Assembly: GCA_905221605.1 (NCBI GenBank)
Contig: CAJNDS010002515.1
Coordinates: forward strand, 97,488-161,487
Direction of reading: 5' to 3'
Source: Symbiodinium natans
Lineage: Eukaryota > Sar > Dinophyceae > Suessiales > Symbiodiniaceae
Length of the DNA: 64,000 nt
Shown in pieces: positions 12,563-21,419 of this stretch (positions within the stretch are counted from its first letter, which is position 1; the number at the start of each line of letters is the position of its first letter). Under the pieces are notes generated by a model, which did not search any database, was not told where the DNA came from, and saw only the letters and a list, made by a program, of their open reading frames with translations. Position numbers and translations under genes: made by a program.

Positions 12563-15500
12563 ATCGCATACGTAATCAACGTCTTCATCTCTCAGCTCCG
12601 GGTAGAGGGGCGGGCACACATGGTTCAAACCTCATCCGGATGAATCTCCAGTGGTGCCCCGTGCTCCTCTCCCGAACCAAGGCTGCAGCACAAGTCATCC
12701 GTGACAGGTAGATGCGCTGAAGCTGCCGCGCTGTTCTCATATGCAGGCATGCGGTGGACAGGCCTCGTGCAACCGTGTCATCACAGATATCACTGAAAGA
12801 TGACGTGCATAGTCCGGCCTAAAGTAGACCTCGCCAGTGAAACTCACGCCTCGCCAACCAACATGCGATGTTTGATGATGTTTGTACGCGCATTCCTGCC
12901 TCGTTCCTGTGCAAAGCTGCGGAGCTCTTCTCTGCGTCCTTGCATAGGCCCGAGCAGGATCACGACCTGAGGAAAGCAACTAATTTCAAGCTCCAACCCA
13001 AGAGGAGTTTAGCATGATTGTAGGACGGAAGGTCGCAACATGAGGCGAGGCTCGAAGTGCAAGCACCAGGATTGCAGACGCTTGCATGCACCCATGATGG
13101 CACACGACAGGACGGGAGGGAGCACATGGAACCGCAAACCTGACGTTTCAATCGGTTCATCAATGGGACACCTGACAGATTGGGAACGATCTTTGGTCCA
13201 AGGCGGCCCTCAAGTCCCCCATTTGGACAATACAGGGGGCCTTCTACATTTAGTCAGTTGGTAGTAGCTGCATTGGAACGGCGTTAGTCGGACTCTCCGT
13301 GTGTTTTCTGGATGTCGCAAGTCGCAAGAGCCTGCGAATTCCGCACGCAACGGCGCAAGCCCACAACGTATGAGAAAGCAAAGACAGAAGCAAAAATGAG
13401 AACGCGGGTTCCCCAAAGCTGCCAGAACCGCCAGACACTGAGACGCATCTAATCGAGGCCCTGGTGCCGGCTGCTTCCCCCATTTCTTGCATTCCTAATC
13501 TATGTTCGGTGTTTCGGCTTGGCCGAGCCTTCCCCAATGTTCCCCAATTTTTGCACTAGTCCACTGCTCCTGCCAATTACAGCTCAACTTAGAAGTCGCA
13601 GGATCAGAAACCACGGAACAAACAATCTTAGCAAAGCTGCTCTCGAGACATTCCTAGCCACCACCTGACACAACATGGCCATGCGTCTAAATAGGAAACA
13701 GGCGCGTAAAAAACCTGGTTGCTTCGTGGACTTTTGGAGAGTTTTCTTTTTATTGTTTTTTTTTCTTTTTGGGGGGGGGTGGGGGGTGCGGGGGTGTTGG
13801 CTACGACCATGTTACTCAGTTACTCTATTCATGCCCAAAACACCGGTATTTGCAGCGTTGTTGCTCCTCTACACAACATGCTGCACCAGCATGTTTGACG
13901 TTTATGTAACAAGATGCACTGTCACAAGGCTTATGCGAAAGGTGTGTCGTCATGACGCTCGAACCACTAACAACTGCCAGCAGAAGCAACATAAAAGAAC
14001 AAAAAACAAAAACGCACAAAACTGACGCTGGTGTGCATGTCGTAAAACATCGTAAAAGCCATGGTTTTCTGTGCTGGTTTGCCGCCATTGCTGCCTTTCA
14101 CTAGAACGCCCGAAATGAAAGGAGTGACATGTATAGCTCAGATTTTTGTAGTGTCACAAGACAAAAGTTCGATTTGGTTTTGACAGTGTTTCTTGCCGGG
14201 GGACGTCCGGGGGGGTTGGTTGCGACCATGTTCCTCTATCCATGCCGAAAACACCGGAATGTACAGCGTTTCTGCTCCTCGACACAACATGCTGCACCAG
14301 GATGTTTGCCTTTCACTTTCTGTAACAAGACGCGCTGTCACAAGGCTTATGCGAACGACGCTCGAACCATTAACAACTGCCAGCAGAAGCAACATAACAG
14401 AAAAGCATCAGTAACAACGCACAAAGCTGACCCTTGTGTGCATGTCGTAAAACATCGTAAACTCCATGGTTTTATGTGCTTGTTTGCCGCCATTGTGGCC
14501 GTTCACTAGAACGCCCGATTCGAAAGGAGCGATGTGTACTTTTGTTCTCATCTTCAGATTTTTAGGCGAAATGTTATTGCATGTGCAGAAAACGTCGGTT
14601 TTAGTGGGTGTTTCAACACTAGCCCATGCTTTCCTAATTCTCTGGTTGTCGGCTTAGCCATGGAGTTGCGAGCACAACGTGCCCAAAACCCGAGCGAAAA
14701 GCACGTCGCATGCTTCAAGTCTCCAGGTTTTTTGTGCGCCTGTGACCTCTAAATAGGGGTGTGTTGCGGTGTCCCGGCCCCTCTGATTCTTGCATTTTGT
14801 CTCACGGAATTGTTTCATGCGTATGTCGCCGACCTGTCTTGGCATGTCTTGGAGACATTCTTCAGACAGCACGCTTGTCGCAGAGAGGGGTTGCCTCAAC
14901 GCGAACAACTTTGTTACAACCCTATGTTCGCGGCCAGAGGCGTCCCCAAAGGTGTGCCCTACGGCCGTAGCCCTCGCTCAACTTCGACAGAAGAGACACG
15001 GCCGCCCCAAAAAGACTCAAAACGCCCATGATTCACACATCTCACCGTTTCCTGAGGGCCTAACACATTTGTAGGCAGCACTTTCACCTGAGCAAAGCTC
15101 CATGTAAGAGTCCACAGAGAACACACTGCACAAAACTAATTGCGAGCCCCGGAGAACCAAGAAATGTGTAGCCCGAGATTGTCAAATGCAAGATCGAGTT
15201 GAGGCTTTTTCAGCCAGTGCATGCAGGCTCTGCGGATCTCCGTGGTTTGCCTCGCAACTTGTGGCCTGCAACTTCCGATTGGATCCTGCTCGTCCGATCT
15301 CGTGGGCGGATCTGTTCACTTCCAGTTCGCGTTGACGTTCGTGAAGGTCGCAAGCTTGGGTTGTTCTTGAAGAATTTCAAAGCTCGTCCTGGCTGTCCGT
15401 GCCGAAGGCGGCCTTGTGACTGCATGGCACGTGAGCACCCCCCTCTCCCTGCCTTGTTCTGTGATCTGATATGTGTTCTGTGTCCTCCCAGCCAAGCTGC

Positions 15501-18500
15501 CAGGAGCGCTGCCCCGGCAACGGCGGTGTCTCCTCGGAACGCTTGGCACATCTTGGCACTCTCCCCCGGTGCTCTCACAGTGGCAGCTTTCTTGGGCAAA
15601 TTTGGGGGTCACGCTGCAAACATCAATGCCAACATGGTCAAGGTGCCCATGACTTGCCTCCACTTGATGGCACCTCCATCATTCACACAGAAGGCTCTAT
15701 TTTTGACTCACAGATGTCCAGCAAAATGTCTGAGCCAGATACCATTTTCGTGGAGATATCGCTGACGAAGAGCTTGCTCAACAGACTCGGCAGCACGAGA
15801 CAACACCTCCGAGACCTTCTTCTCCACTGTGGCCCACTCAATCTCACCATTCTCATTCCTCCGCGGTGTCTCTTTGGGCAGACGGACCACGTCAGGCTCT
15901 CAAGGAGAGATGTGGGAAGGATTCCATAATATCATAGACCGCATAGACCGCATTCTCTGAACTCCAAGACTGTCTAAGCATGTCTAAGCCTTTTCATTCC
16001 GATTCTTTGGTTTCTCGACCCCGCGACATCTCACGACCAATTGCAGCATCATGCATCCCAGGAGCGACAAACCGATTGAAGCAGCGAAAATCTTCAAGGC
16101 TTCTGCGAGGTGTACCTGTGTTCGACGACCAGAGCAGCATTCCAACGATCAAAGTCTGCTCTCTTGCCTGGCTCAGTCCGGCTTTGCCGCTTTCTCTGCG
16201 GCCAGTGCCAGAGCTGCGTCTACTACGGCTTGATCCGGACAAAGCGCTATAGGCCTGCCGTGGCAGCTCGAACTCAAAGCACGGGCTGTCACAAGTGGCG
16301 AGCATCGCCTCGCTCAGCTCAATGAACTTAGCCTGCGCTTCTTCTGTTGGGTTTTTGTCCTCGGCACACGCCAAGCTCGACCAACTGGGGAGAGGTTGCC
16401 ACCTCTGCCGCTGTCCCTTTGCGACCGTTGCATTTTCTGTGCCCAGTCTATACCGAACTGCAGCAATGTCGCCGGATGCCACTTTAACGAGGCCTTGAGG
16501 TAGGCTTGCTTGATTTCACGCTGGCTGGCCGACGGCTTCACACCAAGCACTTCATAAGGGTCTCTCACCGCCCGTGCCTGTGCACAGCAGCCAACCCGTA
16601 GGAAGAAACACCAAGTTAAGGATCCCTACGACCAGTGGACAGGTGGAACCGGATCGTTTAAGGCCTCGAACAAATCGATCACAATCGCTGCAGTCACTGC
16701 TTTCACTGCGCACCGCATCAGCCAATCCGCATCAGCCAGTCCGCATTGCGAATCCGCGGAGCTCAGTTCAGAAATAAGTCTGATAAACCTTGATAAGGGG
16801 AGGAAAAACCGGGGAATGGACTGTGTGCTGTGAGTCAATGCTGGTGGAAGAGAGTGCACTGGCTTTGGTTCTAAGAACAACACGCCCGAAACCACAGGCT
16901 GTAGCAGTGCTGTATAGCTATAGGCTATAGGCTATAGGGGGAAGCTAGGTGTGAAAAATTAGAAGTGGACCTCTGCTGCTGCAATGCAGACACTGCTTGA
17001 GCTGCTAAAGCCTAAGAAGCAACAGTTGGTCTCCAGCTGCAGATCACGCAACAGCAATTCATTAACTCACGGAACCAAGGGGAGATTCCCTTCTAAAGGG
17101 CCTGTTTGGGCTTAGCCGTATTTGGGGAATATCGACCCTTGCACCCCACCCTGGCTCCGTATGAAAATTACGGAACAAGCAAGTCGAGCAGGTCATGAGT
17201 GAGGGCGAATAAGGGCCACGCCGTGAGGCTGCAAGAGAACCCTGTAAAGCCTGGCTGCCCACTCAAAATCACGGTCTCATTGCACGCGTGGCAACACACT
17301 TCCTCGCGCACCTGCCATCTAGCTTCTGCGCAAAACGCCGCACCAAAGCGTTGCGACCTGAGCAGAGGTAAGATGATTTGCAAGACGTCTTGCAAGTAAA
17401 GCCGTCGACTTGTTGAAGCAGCAACATCTAATAAGCTTTCTGCGCGTTACCCTGGCCGTCACACGACCGCACTCGAGGAAGCCAAGTAGCCCTGTGAACC
17501 TTTGAGCATCCACGGGGAAATTGCTCAGAGCAGCAAATCAAAGCCACCACGGGGCGCCCCACTCAGAGATGCGACCATTGGTTGCTTCTTTTCGCACTTG
17601 TATGAGTCGGGACTTTGGACCATCTATGTCCTGACCGGAACTTGCTTTGGCGCCTTTGGCCGACGACATGACACAGAGGGAATGAAACATCGCAATTTGA
17701 AAACAGCAACTTTGCGCCGTTGCGCCGTTGCGCGCGCTAGGTGCACACAGAGCCGGGCTCACGTTCTACGCCAGTGCGCCGTACGCCGTTGTGCTGCTCT
17801 GGTCGCGTGTGCACGCGCGCACGCGGACACATGCGCCGTTGCGCCGTTGCGCCGCGCCGCCGGACCGGCCACGCGCCTTTTGCCGTCAGGTGAGCTCACG
17901 CCGTTGCGTTATGCTCTTCGTTACGCCGTGGCGCCGTGCTGCTGCGGGTTTCGTACATCGCTGCGGGGGGGGCGGGGACGCCTGCACGGAGCAACGGAGC
18001 AACGGAGCAACGGAGCAACGGAGCAACGGCTGCGCCAATGAGCGGGGCGGGGACGTCGCACGGAGCAACAGAGCAATGGAGCAACGGAGCGAGCGGTTTA
18101 TAGCAGACGCGTTGAGCACCTCCATTGGAATGAAATATCAAAAATATCAACCAAAGCCAGTCCTTCCCAAACTCCTTGATGCTCTGCATTCTCTTGAAGA
18201 GAACCTCGTTCTTTGTAGTGACCATTCCAGCTTCGCCAGCTGTCATCACCTCCACAGTATTGCAGGTGCAGATCCTCACTAGCGCTAGGCTGCCTGGCAC
18301 AAGTCAGGAAAATGACCGGAGAGCCTTTGTAGGAAAAAAGGAAAAAGCAGCAACATCTCCGATTGTACCTCTGCAGCGCGATTGAGAAAAGAGATCTGAC
18401 ATGCCCACTCTACCAGTCTACTAGTCACTCTACTATGTGCCCCGACTACACACGTGCGCTGCCTGCACGCTCTTGGTCCGAAAAGAAGGCCGTGTGGGCG

Positions 18501-19783
18501 TGAGCCGCATCCTTCAAGTTCGAGAGCTGGGAAGAGACCGCAATAAACGCGATTCGTACGTCTTTTGCTTTTTGTTGGGGGGTTTAGTGGCCTGCCTCAA
18601 CCAAGGCCGCTCCATTCTGGGCGCACAGGTCCCTGATCTTCCGAAAGTGCGGAGAGATAATGCCAGCAATGTGCCTTACTTCGGCCAGAGGCCACGGACG
18701 AAACACCGTGAGCCAAAGACTCTGTAAACCAGGTTGCACGAGAACTACGGCTGCAACAGATCCGCGCGCGTGTCGCTTAAACACCATGTCCAGGTTTTGC
18801 GGGCAAACCTGGTGACCAATTGTTCGAGATGCGCCGAGCAATGAGCAACAAGCAACAAGCAACAAGCAACAAGCAACAAGCAACACCTCTGGCCTGCATG
18901 TACTCTGGCTCAATGTCAACCCACTCCTCCGCGGAGAAAGATCATTTGCTAAATTTCAAGACTGCTTTGAACTCGAAAAGCCGAGCTTCAAGGACTGCCC
19001 CAGCATTGGAGGCAGCTACTTGAGTGGCAAAGAAAGTGTTGCTGGGGATGATCACGACCTGACGGCAGACTTTTCGGACATGTCCGGACTCATCTCGCAG
19101 TCTTCCTTACTTCCAGCCTTGCCAGCGACCCCAACACCTCGCATGGCAATCTCCAAGGCCACTGTGCCAGACCTCAGATTTCCGGATCGTCGAGGTACAC
19201 AGCAAGGCCACGGCGGCCGCGTGACTTGGGCAGCTGCGTGGTTGCTAGTGCAAATGGCGCATGTACCAGCTTGGCAAAGGCAGTCTCGAACTTCCTGCCC
19301 CCAAAAGTTCCCAACAGCCCCGTTGAAACACGTGCTCCGCTGTTCTGCTTTGGGCGATCCTGGTGAACTGATTCTCGCTCAGCGGGCGCCCGCTGGAGAG
19401 AATGTCCCGTGCCCCGGAAGCGAAAGCATCCACGAAGTCGGGCTCAAAGTCCAGTTGGAACATCGGCCTTGGCCAACATGAAAGCGAGAGCCAGGAAAGC
19501 AAGCACGTGGACTCAGCTTAGCACCCGGCACTTTGCGTGACGTGCACTCTGAATCGATGCTGGCTGCACACCTGAGATCAAGCCAATATGATCTCGACCA
19601 TCACACTTGGGCAAACCGTAAACCCAATGGTTTGTCCAGGCTAAAGATGCAGGTGTGTGGCCGCTTTGGTGGCTTCTGTTCAGGCGATGAAGGCAATGCC
19701 CCCCAGGTGGTCTTTGCCCTGGCTGCTTGCCACACTTCCTTAAGCATGCCATTGATGGTATGCTTGTAGGGCTGTCCATGCAT
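12563..19783 (-). CDS. DegT/DnrJ/EryC1/StrS-family PLP-dependent sugar (or cyclitol) aminotransferase, 19 exons
   Basis: Transfers an amino group to a keto-sugar or keto-cyclitol using PLP (fold type I, SHAT family). Exons are 19783-19713, 19467-19375, 19294-19238, 19172-19118, 19058-18990, 18926-18894, 18808-18738, 18674-18596, 18511-18463, 18368-18325, 18249-18163, 17630-17558, 17491-17468, 17357-17316, 13307-13234, 12966-12900, 12849-12819, 12730-12690 and 12630-12563. They sum to 1128 nt (376 codons), the usual family length. Signatures in order: ILSSGRPLSE, TTSGTVALEIAM, VIIPSNTFFATQ, VDIEPEY, then E|DAAHAHTAF (PLP-nitrogen Asp), GDVAAFSFFPTK (PLP-binding Lys), VMTAGEAGMVTT, NGRISEW, REELRSFAQERG, PPLYPELRDEDVDYV. 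Donors are 12 GC, 4 GA and 2 GT. The start is ATG before HGQPYKHTIN; an upstream fusion is not excluded. The frame runs open to a stop at 12344, so the 3' end is uncertain. The 24-nt exon could end three bases later. Intron 14 (17315-13308) is about 4 kb. Confidence 0.85.
13790..14530. repeat. Tandem duplication, unit about 410 bp
   Basis: Two diverged direct copies. Matching landmarks, copy 1 and copy 2: ACACAACATGCTGCACCAG at about 13872 and 14281; GTCACAAGGCTTATGCGAA at about 13921 and 14337; TAACAACTGCCAGCAGAAGC at about 13969 and 14370; GTGCATGTCGTAAAACATCG at about 14033 and 14437. Copy 1 is preceded by a T-run/G-run (13745-13795). The block lies inside the 4-kb intron of the aminotransferase gene. 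No protein family was recognised in it. Confidence 0.85.
15712..16577 (-). CDS. J-domain (DnaJ/Hsp40-type) protein, partial, inside an aminotransferase intron
   Basis: J domains stimulate Hsp70 ATPase. The exon 16577-16473 encodes DPYEVLGVKPSASQREIKQA and runs to KWHP. A GC donor (intron 16472-16360) splices to GAC AAA AAC CCA, rebuilding the invariant HPD loop exactly across the intron. Then come EEAQAKFIELSE and, after a possible 54-nt GC-AG intron (16308-16255), AYSALS. That 54-nt stretch is a multiple of three and open, so it may instead be an in-frame insertion. The end of helix IV is not cleanly resolved. A further exon, 15898-15712, carries RLPKETPRRNENGEIEW and a helical stretch SEVLSRAAESVEQALRQRY and ends at GTGAGT; its membership in this gene is inferred. 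No start or stop codon is fixed. The exons lie on the same strand inside the 4-kb intron of the aminotransferase gene. Confidence 0.75.
17986..18095. repeat. 8-bp tandem repeat CGGAGCAA
   Basis: Runs of CGGAGCAA interrupted by a GC-rich spacer, within the aminotransferase intron 18162-17631. This explains the long spurious frames on both strands here. Confidence 0.85.
18839..18886. repeat. 7-bp tandem repeat GCAACAA
   Basis: Six to seven copies of GCAACAA in the 85-nt aminotransferase intron 18893-18809. The intron consists largely of this repeat, which leaves the 3' splice site intact. Confidence 0.88.
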
Positions 19784-20177
19784 CAGAACTCTGCCGCCAA
19801 AGGCGCGCCACCGAAGTCCATTGGAATGCCAAAGGCGCCCCTATCTCCAATCGAGCGCAAGACCTCCCCTGCCAGTGAAGGCACGTGTTCAAGATCTCAA
19901 GTGCAACCATTCGACAGCTTGCCTCTGCAAAGTGTGTGGGAGGGCTGACACAGGATTTCAGCGTCAGCTCCTGTTGCAGTCAAAGGGCCCTATTATGATT
20001 ACTGTCATTTGTGACAAACAGAGGAAGGCTGCAGTACGCAAGTTCGCGGGCAGAACTCGCCTCGCACCCACGCGCAGTCTCCATCGACAGCCAGAACCTG
20101 CACTGAACAGCGCAGAAATGTGCAGAACGAGCTTTTGTGCGACGACTCCCACGACCACAAAACGCAAGCAACCTCAC

Positions 20178-20750
20178 CAAGCTTTGCGGCTGCAAAGCGC
20201 TGCAGCCGTTCCTGGATTGTGAGGAACCGTTCCTCAGCCGGAATGCTCTGTCGAACTGGGCCCACTTTCATCTGGGCAAAGTGCGAGTTGTGTCTCCATC
20301 GCATTGTGGGGCGGTAACCCTTCGAGGCCACGAAATTCAATTAGTTCTCATGCAAACGGTCTCACTCGCGTCTGAGCTTCGACCGGGTGCACCTGCCCAA
20401 CGAACACATCAAGAAACACGTGGCATAAATACAAACAGCCGGGCCTCACACACAGTGAATCTGACCTCCTGGCAAGGATCGCTGCTCAAGCGAGCAAACG
20501 CACACAAAGATCATCTGCCAAGAGGTCTCCTGGCCATCTTCCCGGCAGAGCCGCGCAACTTTGGCGTTTGGAAGCAGCTGCTGGGAGCAAGCGAAGCGTT
20601 GGATGAAGCTGCCTTGACTACGCAGACCAACATTGATAGGATGCGAGATGGGTCCGTCAGGATAAATTCTCAGCATTTCAGGACGAGGCCGCGCCAGTGC
20701 CAGGACACCCAACTCTCGTTTGGAAAAGACAAGCCTGAAGCAAATGTGGT
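20178..20750 (-). CDS. Unassigned coding-like exons between the dehydrogenase and the aminotransferase
   Basis: Two minus-strand stretches look coding. 20319-20178 begins after an AG|G acceptor, encodes GYRPTMRWRHNSHFAQ and continues to a helical ERFLTIQERLQRFAAAKL before GTGAGG. Near 20740-20570 there is an open frame containing ELGVLALARPRPEMLRIYPD and GPISHPINVG. They could be 3' exons of the dehydrogenase/extra-domain gene or a separate small gene. No family was recognised. The plus strand across 20137-20754 is also open, so chance is not excluded. Confidence 0.33.
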
Positions 20751-21419
20751 GTGATAGTGCTGCTGCAGCGTGGCAATAATAATCACTTAACTGCACGGTG
20801 CAAGTTGAGTCCGGCGGCTCGGCCGATCTAGGCCAAGGCCCGTCCGTGAACTGTGCCACACGCCCAGCATGGACATGTCCTTCAGCGTTTCACAGAACAC
20901 GATAGGTGTCCCAATGCTTCAAGGAGGGATCGAGCCCCACGCATAGTCACCGGTTTGCATAGCCTTGATCCAGCCCTGCAGGCGGCACGAGGCAGTTGTG
21001 GAAAGCCTCATAAGCACTGCAAAAACGTCTCAGCCTTCCATGCACTCATCACTTGCTTGCATTGATTGACATCACGTGCTTGCAGCACTAAATCACTACA
21101 GCTTTGCGTCGCGGTGCGTGTCTATTGCCTCCCACGCAGAGGAAGCATTCGCCACATCTACTCTGCAAATATCCACCACCGTGTCCTGCCAGCATGAAAG
21201 GCAAGGCTTCAAGCTCACTGGCGTCAGCCCAAAGGCGGTGTCTTCTGGGCACTGCTCCTGATCAACGAAGCCTTAGCTTTGCAAGCACTGTCCCTGATAA
21301 CACCGATCCAAATGATGCAGCATACATGGGCAGGCCAAGCCACTTGTAACCCCCAGAGAGGCAGCTTCGAGCAAAGCCCACGGCATTGATGTGCAGGGCA
21401 ACGCCAGCGCTGTCGTCAC

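Noticed and set aside
16626-16895. Upstream exon for the J-domain gene
   Set aside because: The frame is open, but no acceptor/donor pair links it in phase to the exon at 16577 and no domain is visible.
19805-19863. Extra exon (IGDRGAFGIPMDFGGA) joined to the aminotransferase
   Set aside because: Joining it to the next exon would need a 14-nt intron; it overlaps the aminotransferase first exon's upstream frame, so I treat it as a shadow.
21241-21400. Coding exon VALHINAVGFARSCLSGGYK on minus
   Set aside because: Protein-like, but all three frames of this stretch and the plus strand are open; I could not choose one or place it in phase.
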